Shown here: positions 21,199-32,329 of the stretch, piece after piece | Layout of the letters: the number at the start of each line of letters is the position of its first letter | How positions within the stretch are numbered: the first letter of the stretch is position 1 | Assembly (NCBI GenBank): GCA_032433765.1 | Contig: JAVIAB010000124.1 | Span: 94,391,345-94,455,344, forward strand | Direction: 5' to 3' | DNA from: Megaustenia siamemsis | Taxonomy: Eukaryota > Mollusca > Gastropoda > Stylommatophora > Ariophantidae | DNA length: 64,000 bases | The notes under the pieces: generated by a model | Told to the model about the DNA's origin: nothing | The model's input: the letters and a program-made list of their open reading frames with translations, nothing else | Databases searched by the model: none | Made by a program: the position numbers and the translations under genes

Positions 21199-21440
21199 AT
21201 ATACCAGGGAAGTAGCTAGGGAATCTGGCAAGACGATGTCTAGCATGAAAATGGAGATAGAAGCAGCAACAGCGGCGATATTATGGTTGGTTACACAGAA
21301 TGTAGTTCACGCAGTCTTGGTATTTGAGGTTAAAAGTATGCTACAGAAGCCTGACATACAATGTCTTCGGCAGGAGTGGATGCTGCACTTGGATGGCTCC
21401 TAAGTGAACGCGTTAACCTGGGTGTATTGTACAGGGCAGT
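21199..21440 (+). mobile_element. RNase H-bearing LINE fragment, plus orientation
   Basis: Reads REVARESGKTMSSMKMEIEA, ATAAILWLVTQNVVHAVL and LQKPDIQCLRQEWMLHLDGS, the middle of a retroelement RNase H domain. It is the inverted partner of 21740-21960. Confidence 0.65.
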
Positions 21441-21479
21441 CCCATCAATTCTCCAAGGGTATGCAGGCTGATTGTTCCA

Positions 21480-22980
21480 GTAAGATGTTAATTATAGATA
21501 TATCTGCTTTTCCCACTAAACACTCTGCATCGACCAGATCCTTTTTCTACCTTTAGACTCCTCAGTCTCTCAATATATACATCATTGCCTCACCCATTCT
21601 CCTCCTTTTATCTTAAGGAATGAAGAACGAACGTGACGATATCCTCTTTCTCGATTATAAGACCACACTCAGTGCAAGAGCTGCCGGCGAACTTATCGGT
21701 TGTTTCATTGCCATGTGCACTCGCGTGCCCTGGACAGTGCACCAAATTAACACGTTCACATAGGAGCCATCCAAGTGCAGCATCCACTCCTACCGCAGAC
21801 ATTGTATGTCAGTCTTCTGTAGCATACTTTTAACGTCAGATATCAAGACTGCGTGAACTACATTCTGTGTAACCAACAAAAATATCGCTCCCGTTGCTGC
21901 TTCTATCTCCATTTCCATGCTGAACACCGTCTTGCCAGATTCCTTAGCTACTTCCCTCGTATTTTATTATGCCACAAAACCTCAACCACTGCGCTGTCCG
22001 TGGGATACAGAATCATCTGTGTAGATGATCGGATCCTGAGGTGATGACCTTTTCGATGGATTCCCTTAGTACGACTACGGTAGCTCCGCATGCCCAGTGC
22101 GACAATCCCTGCCGAGCTGAAGATTACTTTAGTTAGCCTTTTTCTCTCCGTTGTTACTTCTATCCAATCCTTGCAGCCATAATGACATTCAAATCACATA
22201 CTCTCCAAACGTAGATCCCCACGCTTGAGGCGCCTGCCCGTGGTCGCACCCAATTATGAATGCAAGGTGTTATTAATGTTCCAGACCATGTTCAAATAAG
22301 TCCAGACCTGAAAAGATCTATGTCGAACTACAATGTTCCTTAAGTCAAATAAGTACCTCATTGCATGGATAGGTGTATTTCTGATTCATCCGAGAACTGC
22401 CCGTATGCCCTCATTCTGAACCCTTTCCAACCTTATGATCTGAGTTGACGAGAGAGTGAGCATACCTAAACCATAATCCAGTACTGAGAACACCACATCT
22501 TGCATGAGCGAGAATACCAACAATTGTTGGAGGCTTGCTCTGGTCATAATCCGATCACACTGACCATTCTCCTTGCCTTTTGAATGACATTTGCTTACGT
22601 GTTGATTGATAGGGACCTGTCAAATGTTATTCCTAAATAGTAAACATGACTTATGACTAGTATACCAGTTAGTCATAGACTAGGAGGGTGTGCTTAACTA
22701 TTCTGCTGTGTAGAGAACATCACAGTAGCCGTGTTTGTGTTAATGGGTGATTTAAAGTTATTGCACGAAGTGGTTATCTGATCCACCCCGTCCTGGAATT
22801 GTCTAGTCATTTCTCCTCAATTGCGACAGTGCACATTTGTCATGTCATCTGCAAATGCGACATTGTCCGACACTATTCAGTTGCGCTATCCTGGCAGTGT
22901 ATACATTGAACAACGCAGGTGATAACGGCCATCCATGAGGCAACACCGGCGATTCATATCTCGGCTCAGATATCCAGGTA
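21480..22980 (-). mobile_element. RNase H-bearing LINE (I/Nimb-like), degenerate, minus orientation
   Basis: Minus strand, high to low: an RT palm/thumb region with FSVLDYGLGMLTLSSTQIIR and LERVQNEGIRAVLGWIR near 22500-22370; a long degenerate stretch; then the RNase H block with LVHCPGHASAHGNETTDKFAG near 21745-21685. Numerous stops. The RNase H motif H-x-x-x-x-G-N-E-x-x-D-x-x-A is clear. The clade is inferred from RT plus RNase H architecture. Confidence 0.75.
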
Positions 22981-24050
22981 CTGAATATTGTCAATTCACG
23001 TTTATTTTTAAATCGAGGTAAAATATTTGTCGTACAAGAAAATAAACGAAGAATGGTGTTAAGCTGCTAAAGTAGTAGAGAGACACGTTACAACGTTTAG
23101 GCAAAAGCGTTCATCAGACTAACTTCAAATAGCCATACAATTGCATGTCATGATTTCACTAATAAAAGAAGTATATGATTTTTGAAAATTATCAATAGAT
23201 AATATATGAGGTGTTGTTCCTCACAACAAACTTTATGAATGTAATACTCTTAGATGGCTAGTCGGTGTTAGCAGGGTTGTGTATTGTAATCTTTCTGTGT
23301 TGTGAGGGAACAGTCAACTGGGTGAAATATGATCTCTATTCAAGTACAACAAAAGTAATTGCAAGTTAGATATCAGTAAATGAGTACACCTAGAGTCCAC
23401 TGCAGAAATGGTAACACCAATATACAACGTGTTATAATGTGTTCTGAAATAATAGCGCTATTCATATAATATTTAAAACATCGTTAATTATAAATTCTAC
23501 CTTGATACATTTCAGTTTGTAAATCGAACCCCTCATTATAGTGTCGCAATGAATGACACTAATTAAACGTGTGAGAGGTAGGTATAATTATATCGGTCTT
23601 CTCACATACCCTATCTTTACAATCTCTCGCATTACGGTTTGCACTATAATCAATTAACCATATATCTATGACTAATATTGTTATTGTAGAAATTGCACCT
23701 CTATTATTTCACATTCCAAAAGTATTTAAATCTCATCTCGTGGATATTTTATATATCAATATAGACAGCGTATCATCTTTTGTATAACTTAAATAACCAT
23801 TAAGATTTGATATTGCTGTTAATAGTTATTTTTTTTTTCTTTATGATAATCAAATCTCCGTTCCTGTTGTCAGTCTCAATTCATTATCTGTTATCGTTGA
23901 CCTTATTTAACATATTTCTCTGCAAGAATTATACAAGATGTGATCAAACAGCATTGCCAGTTTTTGTGACAAAGCAACCATCAACCAACGTTTTGCAGTT
24001 GAGTTGATACAGTAGGGTCAGTTAAGTGTCTAGATAAGATACTAAAACCA
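22981..24050. other. AT-rich spacer with a Penelope-like block
   Basis: Minus strand at about 23098-23137 reads CTGATGAACGCTTTTGCC then TAAACGTTGTAACG, resembling the terminal block of Penelope-like elements. No RT or GIY-YIG frame is visible. The rest is unrecognised. Confidence 0.45.
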
Positions 24051-24303
24051 AGCAGTTGAGATCAATGAGGACAAAAAAGACGCAGGGCATTAAGAGAATG
24101 ATTATAGTAAATGGAGAGAAAGTTGCATTAGATAACCATTTCAAATCTATTGGCTCCCTTGTCACAGATGAAAGCTAACATCAGAGGTATTAGCTATAAT
24201 TAACATATTCAATGACATTCTTTGCAAGAATAAGCAACACTAGTATTTGGAGAAGCAAAAACACTTCAATAAGAAATAAATGTTAGATTATTACGAACAG
24301 TAG
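24051..24303 (+). mobile_element. LINE fragment (RT thumb region) upstream of the 35-bp array
   Basis: Broken frame with MIIVNGEKVALDNHFKSIG, SLVTDES, then NVRLLRTVVTSVIPYS at about 24271-24335. This is the standard LINE order: floating-sheet V-DHFKYLGSL-TD, then KLRLL.T.V.SVLLYG. Confidence 0.72.
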
Positions 24304-26640
24304 TGACATCTGTAATACCATATTCCTAGGAAGAGTAGTGACATTTGTATTTCTATATTCCTGGGAAGAGTAGTGACATTTGTATTTCTATATTCCTGGG
24401 AAGAGTAGTGACATTTGTATTTCTATATTCCTGGGAAGACTAGTGACATTTTTATTTCTATATTCCTGGGAAGACTAGTGACATTTGTATTTCTATATTC
24501 CTGGGAAGACTAGTGACATTTGTATTTCTATATTCCTGGGAAGACTAGTGACATTTGTATTTCTATATTCCTGGGAAGAGTAGTGACAGTTGTATTTCTA
24601 TATTCCTGGGAAGAGTAGTGACAGTTGTATTTCTATATTCCTGGGAAGAGTAGTGACAGTTGTATTTCTATATTCCTGGGAAGAGTAGTGACAGTTGTAT
24701 TTCTATATTCCTGGGAAGAGTAGTGACAGTTGTATTTCTATATTCCTGGGAAGAGTAGTGACAGTTGTATTTCTATATTCCTGGGAAGAGTAGTGACAGT
24801 TGTATTTCTATAATCCTGGGAAGAGTAGTGACATTTGTATTTCTATATTCCTGGGAAGACTAGTGACATTTGTATTTCTATATTCCTGGGAAGACTAGTG
24901 ACATTTGTATTTCTATATTCCTGGGAAGACTAGTGACATTTGTATTTCTATATTCCTGGGAAGACTAGTGACATTTGTATTTCTATATTCCTGGGAAGAG
25001 TAGTGACAGTTGTATTTCTATATTCCTGGGAAGAGTAGTGACAGTTGTATTTCTATATTCCTGGGAAGAGTAGTGACAGTTGTATTTCTATATTCCTGGG
25101 AAGAGTAGTGACAGTTGTATTTCTATATTCCTGGGAAGAGTAGTGACAGTTGTATTTCTATATTCCTGGGAAGAGTAGTGACAGTTGTATTTCTATATTC
25201 CTGGGAAGAGTAGTGACAGTTGTATTTCTATAATCCTGGGAAGAGTAGTGACATTTGTATTTCTATATTCCTGGGAAGACTAGTGACATTTGTATTTCTA
25301 TATTCCTGGGAAGACTAGTGACATTTGTATTTCTATATTCCTGGGAAGACTAGTGACATTTGTATTTCTATATTCCTGGGAAGAGTAGTGACAGTTGTAT
25401 TTCTATATTCCTGGGAAGAGTAGTGACATTTGTATTTCTATATTCCTGGGAAGAGTAGTGACATTTGTATTTCTATATTCCTGGGAAGACTAGTGACATT
25501 TGTATTTCTATATTCCTGGGAAGACTAGTGACATTTGTATTTCTATATTCCTGGGAAGACTAGTGACATTTGTATTTCTATATTCCTGGGAAGAGTAGTG
25601 ACATTTGTATTTCTATATTCCTGGGAAGAGTAGTGACAGTTGTATTTCTATATTCCTGGGAAGAGTAGTGACAGTTGTATTTCTATATTCCTGGGAAGAG
25701 TAGTGACAGTTGTATTTCTATATTCCTGGGAAGAGTAGTGACAGTTGTATTTCTATATTCCTGGGAAGAGTAGTGACATTTGTATTTCTATATTCCTGGG
25801 AAGAGTAGTGACAGTTGTATTTCTATATTCCTGGGAAGAGTAGTGACAGTTGTATTTCTATATTCCTGGGAAGAGTAGTGACATTTGTATTTCTATATTC
25901 CTGGGAAGAGTAGTGACAGTTGTATTTCTATATTCCTGGGAAGAGTAGTGACATTTGTATTTCTATATTCCTGGGAAGACTAGTGACATTTGTATTTCTA
26001 TATTCCTGGGAAGACTAGTGACATTTGTATTTCTATATTCCTGGGAAGACTAGTGACATTTGTATTTCTATATTCCTGGGAAGAGTAGTGACATTTGTAT
26101 TTCTATATTCCTGGGAAGACTAGTGACAGTTGTATTTCTATATTCCTGGGAAGAGTAGTGACAGTTGTATTTCTATATTCCTGGGAAGAGTAGTGACAGT
26201 TGTATTTCTATATTCCTGGGAAGAGTAGTGACAGTTTTATTTCTATATTCCTGGGAAGAGTAGTGACAGTTGTATTTCTATATTCCTGGGAAGAGTAGTG
26301 ACAGTTGTATTTCTATAATCCTGGGAAGAGTAGTGACAGTTGTATTTCTATATTCCTGGGAAGAGTAGTGACATTTGTATTTCTATATTCCTGGGAAGAG
26401 TAGTGACAGTTGTATTTCTATATTCCTGGGAAGAGTAGTGACATCTGTATTTCTATATTCCTGGGAAGAGTAGTGACAGTTGTATTTCTATATTCCTGGG
26501 AAGAGTAGTGACAGTTGTATTTCTATATTCCTGGGAAGAGTAGTGACATCTGTATTTCTATATTCCTGGGAAGAGTAGTGACATCTGTATTTCTATATTC
26601 CTGGGAAGAGTAGTGACAGTTGTATTTCTATATTCCTGGG
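24304..26640. repeat. 35-bp minisatellite seeded by a LINE ORF (about 67 copies, 420-bp higher-order unit)
   Basis: Monomer contains TAGTGACATTTGTATTTC and TATTCCTGGGAAGA, period 35. The first unit is the LINE segment VVTSVIPYS itself. Variants (GAC/GAG before TAGTG; ACATTTG/ACAGTTG; TAATCCTGGG) mark blocks. The TAATCCTGGG unit recurs at 24811 and 25231 with identical context, 420 bp (12 monomers) apart. Confidence 0.95.
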
Positions 26641-27511
26641 CAACATGAATAATTGCTGCTGATCTTGAAAGGATACCGGTTTCGGAAAGTCGTGTGTTTA
26701 AAATATCTCCTGTTTATCACATACAGGGAACATACTGTTCTGATCACAGATGAGTGAGTGACATTAACGTACTATCCATAGGGTCAAAAATTAACCCTTA
26801 GTTGACACAGAGTAAACCGCAGTGTGCCGCTCTTTAAACACACGCGTTTGTTAGCAGAATATTTTACATATGACCGTCTCAAGAAATGTAGCGATATATC
26901 TGCTGTTTGTAATTGTTTAGTTAAGTAGTGTGTATCAAAATGTTCTGGAAAAAAGCTGCTCTTTTCATTTACAATATTATGATGTGTTTATATTAGAAAA
27001 AGTACATCAAAATTGTCTAAATTGAGTAAGCAAACAAACAAAAAAACTCACAAAATGCAAACTAAATGTCCACTAATGTATTTATAATCTAAGGTAACGT
27101 CAGAATCTACTTACTTATCACGATTTATCAAAATACACAATTTAAAATTAATTCCAATCATTTTAATTCACAAACAACATATTTATTACCATTCACAGTG
27201 ATTGGGTGTTAAACATAGAAAACAAAGAAATCCAGAAAATTGTTTCACTTATCGCTATCACTAAATTAATTCTTTGATCAATAAATTGAAAATCCACTTT
27301 CCTTTTGAAATTATATCCATAGACAAAGATAATCCACATGAATTCATCAATATAAAAACATATAACGTATCTAAAACATTGCAAAACCTAAATTACTGGA
27401 TTTGGTAAAGAAACCAAATAAAATGTACACAGATCGACACAGAACTTAGTATCAATTATAAAAGAAAGAGTACTAAAGTAGCACCTATTTGTCGCAAGGC
27501 CTTGTAAGTCT
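26641..27511. other. AT-rich spacer, nothing recognised
   Basis: No supported feature. The LINE that seeded the adjacent array does not continue here. Confidence 0.4.
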
Positions 27512-27518
27512 ATTTTGT

Positions 27519-27769
27519 ATGGTATAAGTAAAGTAAAGCATCCCGTCAAGTGGCGTATAGGGAATATGGTGTTAGTGACCATAATTTATATAGACCTTCG
27601 GTACATGATTTTTGGGGTAATGCGGTTAATATTAGCCCCGTGCCCAGGAAAAAAAAAATCAGGTACCCATTTAAGGCTAGATGATCCTGCAAGCCGTTGA
27701 TAAGGATCGAACCCGACATCTTATCCTTAGCAGTTTAGTTCACTAACAACTGAGCTATCACAACGCCCC
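27519..27769 (-). mobile_element. SINE family 2, minus orientation
   Basis: Minus strand tRNA-like head (GATAGCTCAGTTG, B box GGTTCGATCC), family body and a TTTACTTTACTTA end at the left. ATTTTGT at 27512-27518 and 27770-27776 is a probable target duplication. Confidence 0.83.
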
Positions 27770-27899
27770 ATTTTGTGTGATAAAGTACTACGAAAAGATG
27801 AATATTTAACATATTTGATACCTCTTTTCTATTCCGCTCCAAAATTCACATTCAACTAAACATACATAATGTAAACATCTTGTATATATGTGTATCCTT

Positions 27900-28439
27900 A
27901 TTCTTCTTCTACCTTTCAGCTCCCTGTGGAGCATAGGTCTTCAACAATCACTTCAAAAAACTGTTCAGTTTCTTGCCATTCTTTAAAGATCATTCCATGT
28001 CTTCCCCATCATCTTTATCTCTGCTTCCATCTGTCTTCTCCAAGAATACCTTGGTTTTCTTCTTTGTTTGTTTTCCTTGGGGATTCCAAAAAAAGGCCTG
28101 TTGTGCATTACTCTCAGTTGGCGTCCGCAGTGAATGTCTTACCCAGCGCCATCGTCTACGCTGTATCTCTTTATCCACTGGTATTTGACTGGTACATTTC
28201 CATAATTCTATGTTAGTGATTTTGTCCCGCCATTTCCATAATTTTATTCTGAGTAAGCATCCATTAATGAAGGTCTGTATATTCATGACAGCCATTGTTG
28301 TTGTTTTCCATGCTTCACAGCCATATAATAAGACTGACTTAACAATAGTGTTGAAAATTTTTTTTTATTTAACCTAATTTCTTTGGACTTCCATATGTTT
28401 CCAACGAATGCTCCCCTTGCTTTTGATATACTTATATGC
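27900..28439 (-). mobile_element. LINE family F 3' end, minus orientation
   Basis: Minus strand: KARGAFVGNIWKSKEIRLN, SVLLYGCEAWKTT (frame-shifted), IQTFINGCLLRI, DKITNIELWKCTSQIPVDKE, RRRWRWVRHSLRTPTES and FFWNPQGKQTKKKTKVF, then an A/G-rich GGTAGAAGAAGAA tail. GTATCCTTAT/GTATTCTTAT flanks suggest a target duplication of about 10 bp. Confidence 0.86.
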
Positions 28440-28663
28440 GTATTCTTATGGTGAAACAATATCTACTTTGACATCGCAGTTCAAAATATTTAGCGAATTT
28501 GCCTACTGTTAACGAAGGCCAGGTTAAATTCCTAGTGTGTCGATTTTTTTCCCGATCACCACGTCTTCGGGCTATTACCCAGACTTTGAAAATGTGTACC
28601 AGTGATTTTCTCTCTAACGTAGAGCCGCCAATATCAATCAATCCACACGTAATTGTTTCTATG

Positions 28664-28770
28664 GTCATACAATATGTGCACAATAACGCCGTATTACCTG
28701 GTCATTTAATATGTGCACAGTAACACCGTATTACCTGCTCATTCAATATATGCACAGTAACGCTGCATTA
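28664..28770. repeat. 37-bp minisatellite, left part (3 copies)
   Basis: Units with TGGTCATACAATATGTGCAC and TAACGCCGTATTACC. Interrupted at 28771 and resumed at 29213. Confidence 0.88.
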
Positions 28771-29212
28771 GCATCTTCATACCAACTTTGTGCTATGAAA
28801 GTCAAACATGGACCCTTTCTAAATCACAGTTATGAAAGATCAATACATGTGATATGCGTTGCTTGAGAAAAGTAACAAACAACACAAGAAGAGATAGAAT
28901 ACCGAATGAAACCATAAGAAAAATAGTAGGAACAAAACCCTGCCAAGAATATATAGAACAACAACTTAAATGGTTTGGCCACCTGGTCAGAATGAATCCT
29001 TACCAATCACCATCAAGGCCGTTCTTCTCGAGAATGCATGGAAAAAGACCAATAGGTAGACCCAGAAGAAGATGGATAGATGCAGTGACAGAGACATGTA
29101 ACAACAAAGGAAAATCACTAATCCAGACAATTCGAGCAGCTCAAGAACGACAAATGATATAAACCACGACACCTTTTAGGTATCAGTGAAAAGAGAAAAG
29201 AGGAAGAAGAAT
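28771..29212 (+). mobile_element. LINE family D 3' end inserted in the 37-bp array
   Basis: Begins with LINE sequence also seen on the minus strand at 39240-39335 (CCAACTTTGTGCTATGAAAG). Then an open frame MRCLRKVTNNTRRDRIPNET, CQEYIEQQLKWFGHLVRMNP, FFSRMHGKRPIGRPRRRW and AVTETCNNKGKSL ending at 29162, followed by an AAGAGGAAGAAGAA tail. Flanks GCTGCATTA (28762-28770) and GCTGTATTA (29213-29221) fit a 9-bp target duplication. Confidence 0.87.
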
Positions 29213-29412
29213 GCTGTATTACCTTGTCATTCAAAATGTGCACAGAAACGTCGTACTTCCTGGTCATACAATATGTGCACAGTAACGCCGTACTTCCTGG
29301 TCATACAATATGTGCACAGAAACGTCGTACTTCCTGGTCATACAAAATGTGCACAGAAACGTCGTACTTCCTGGTCATACAATATGTGCACAGTAACGCC
29401 GTATTACCTGTT
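29213..29412. repeat. 37-bp minisatellite, right part (about 5 copies)
   Basis: Same monomer as 28664-28770, period 37 (GGTCAT at 29262, 29299 and so on). Confidence 0.92.
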
Positions 29413-29459
29413 TGCTACTAACCGTAAATGAGTCTTTACTTACAAAAATCTACCTCATC

Positions 29460-30572
29460 TTGCTATTATTCACTGTTTGAGCTCATTTCGTTATTATTCA
29501 CAGTTTGAGCTCATTTCGTTATTATGCACTGTTTGAGCTCATTTCGTTGTTATTTACTGTTTGAGCTCATTTCGTTATTATTCACTGTATGAGCTCATTT
29601 CGTTATTATTCACTGTTTGGGCTCACCTCGTTATTATTCACTGTTTGAGCTCATTTCGTTATTATGCACTGTTTCAGTTCGCCTCGTTATTATTCACTGT
29701 TTAAGCTCATTTCGTTATTATTCACAGTTTGAGCTCATTTCGTTATTATTCACTGTTTCAGCTCACTTCGTTATTATTCACTGTTTAAGCTCATTTCGCT
29801 ATTATTTACTGTTTAAGCTCATTTCGTTATTATTCACAGTTTTGGCTTACCTCGTTATTATTCACTGTTTGAGCTCACCTCCTTATTACACTGTTCGAGA
29901 TCATTTCGTTATTATTAATTGTTTGAGCTCACCTCGTTATTATTCACTTTTTGAGCTCACCTCGTTATTATTACTCACAGGTTGAGATTACCTCGTTATT
30001 ATTCACTGTTTGAGCTCATTTAGTTATTATTCACTGTTTCAGCGCACCTCGTTCTTATTCACTGTTTGAGCTCATTTCGTTATTATTCACTGTTTCAGCT
30101 CGTCTCGTTATTATTCACTGTTTCATTTAACCTCGTTATTATTCACTGTTTCAGTTCACCTCGTTATTATTCACTGTTTCATTTAACCTCGTTATTATTC
30201 ACTGTTTCAGTTCACCTCGTTATTATTCACAGTTTCAGTACACCTCGTTATTATTCACTGTTTCATTTAACCTCGTTATTATTCAATGTTTTAGTTCACC
30301 TCGTTATTATTCACTGTTTCAGTTCACCTCGTTATTATTCACTGTTTCAGTTCACCTCGTTATTATTCACTGTTTCATTTCACATTGTTATTTTTCATTG
30401 TTTCAGTTCACCTCGTTATTATTCACTGTTTCAGTTCACCTTGTTATTATTCAATGTTTCAGTTCACCTCGTTATTATTCACTGTTTCAGATCGTCTCGT
30501 TATTATTCAATGTTTCAGTTCACCTCGTTATTATCCACTGTTTCAGTTCACCTCCTTATTATTCACTATATG
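29460..30572. repeat. 28-bp minisatellite (about 39 copies)
   Basis: Monomer TCGTTATTATTCACTGTTT plus GAGCTCATT (left half) or CAGTTCACC (right half), so the array has two subfamilies in separate blocks. The period of 28 rotates through three frames; the 170-residue frame at 30066-30578 is an artefact. Confidence 0.95.
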
Positions 30573-31357
30573 AGCTAGCACTACATGACTCAAGAGAATA
30601 AAAGCTTTCAGGTGATTAGTCACATTTAATAGATGACAAAATGTTTATCACTGCTAGCTAAGGTAGCTGGCTGTTTATACCATACATTACGTTTCCCTAT
30701 TCTATCTCATTTCTTTGTACTCGGTTATTTAGCCCTTCCGAAGCACCAGTTATTTCTAAAATTCATCTGTTGAAGTGCACAAAATCAAGTGATCAATGTT
30801 ATTAAATTACTGAGTGTACACCTTTCTGTTTGCACTGTTGACCGCACGTTCATACGTTTTGTTTATCCCTTTGCCCATTGATTAGATTTACAAATATAAT
30901 CTATACATTTCAATCACATAAAAACGTAATATTTTAAAGAAATGAATGAATAATACACAATAATAAAAACCTGTCACAACACATGGTCTATAGAGAATGA
31001 TGTGTTTTTGCGCAGATTGTTTTGTAAACCAAAGGCACATTTATGTGTACTTTGTTAATAGTGTTACCATGATATGATTACTTCCTCATCTGATAACACG
31101 GAGGAGGGGAGGGGTCGTTGAGGTCAAATATCAGACTTTATCATGCTTCTTCATCAATCTTTATCTACAATGATTCTTTGGGACTCTGCGAAGCCGAAGC
31201 GCGCCATCGCTTTGATGCTAATTTAACATCTCTGTGTATCTCTCCTTATTCCTTCGTTTCCTTGCAGAACAGATTTAGTCAGTTCAGACAATCTATCCAT
31301 CTCTTCCATAAATTGTGAGGACTATACCAAACCAAGTTAAACAATAAATGCTATCTA
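30573..31357. other. Unrecognised spacer
   Basis: No supported feature up to the target duplication of the next LINE. Confidence 0.4.
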
Positions 31358-31369
31358 AAGTCAGGTTTT

Positions 31370-31874
31370 ACATATGTTTGTGAAAGCTGGAAAACAACAA
31401 GAGATATAGAAACAAAGTTGAACGCTTTCGAAAATAAATGTCTAAGGAAAATACTTGGTATAGCGTGGAACGAATTCAAAACAAACGAGGAAATTAGAGA
31501 AATCGCCAATCAACCACTAATATCTTCAGTAATAAAGAAAAGACGATGGTCATATGTTGGACATGTGATGAGAAGAGATAATAACCAAATAGCAAAGCAG
31601 ACCCTCATGTGGGAAACAACAGGTAAGAGAAAAAGAGGAAGACCCAGAGAGTCACTGAGAAGAACATTGCTGAGAGAGGCAAAAGCTGCAGGAATCGGCT
31701 TCATCAATGAGATAGAGCTGCTTGCACAGAACAGAGACAAATGGCGAGATTTGATAAAATATCTTTAATAAAATGAAAACTACTAAACTAGAACAAAAAT
31801 TCAGACAAAAGAAGGAGTAACTTGGTCTACGCCCTATGGGCCGGCTACGGCTCGAAAGGTCAATAGATAGATAG
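31370..31874 (+). mobile_element. LINE family C 3' end, open frame intact
   Basis: Open frame with CESWKTTRDIETKLNAF, NKCLRKILGIAWNEFKTNEE, SSVIKKRRWSYVGHVMRRDN, WETTGKRKRGRPRESLRR and EIELLAQNRDKWRDLIKYL, stop at 31768. Then the family 3' end and a (GATA)n tail. AAAGTCAGGTTT at 31358-31369 and 31875-31886 is a perfect 12-bp target duplication. The intact frame and perfect TSD suggest a recent insertion. Confidence 0.92.
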
Positions 31875-31886
31875 AAAGTCAGGTTT

Positions 31887-32329
31887 CTCAATGTCCTTTC
31901 AGATGTCGTTGTTATTTACTTTTTCTAACATTTTCTTCCTCCAATGTCTGCACACGAGAGTCAACAGAGCAAAAGATTTTAATTTCAATGTATCCAGACT
32001 GAGCTTTTCTTCACCTTACCGCCCATCTGTAAAGTAGGCGTGGATGCGATGTGTCGCAAGTTTACGACAGTGAATCTGCTCATTTCAGCCCGAACATCCA
32101 TCGTCAGCATGGATGGGTAGATTTGCTTAACTGTTTTTTTTCTCCAGGAAAGCATCCATTTTTGGCCTGCTCTTTTCGATTTTAAACTGCCAAGGGTGTC
32201 TTTAACGTGCGCTAGTGCACACGGGACCTCTTGTTTGTTTTCATGTTTTCCGAGAGGGCTAGACCTCAGATCTCTCTAAACAGAGACCGGGGTAGGGTAA
32301 AACTAGGAAAAAATTACTTTCTTATCTCC
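31887..32329. other. Diverged interspersed-repeat-like sequence
   Basis: Contains GTGTCTTTAACGTGCGCTAG then TGCACACGGGACC, a block I associate with widespread invertebrate interspersed repeats. Family not assigned. Confidence 0.35.

Noticed and set aside
24304..26640. CRISPR-like regular 35-bp repeats
   Set aside because: No spacers: the units are contiguous, and the context is a LINE in an animal genome.
27974..28216. Plus-strand frames over 27890-28216
   Set aside because: Shadow of the minus-strand LINE F sequence (WNPQGK block).
28432..28683. 83-codon minus frame (GGSTLERKSLVHIFKVWVI)
   Set aside because: Ends in the 37-bp minisatellite and shows no recognisable family; too little to call.
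30066..30578. 170-codon frame rich in LLFTVS and RYYSLF
   Set aside because: Translation of the 28-bp minisatellite.
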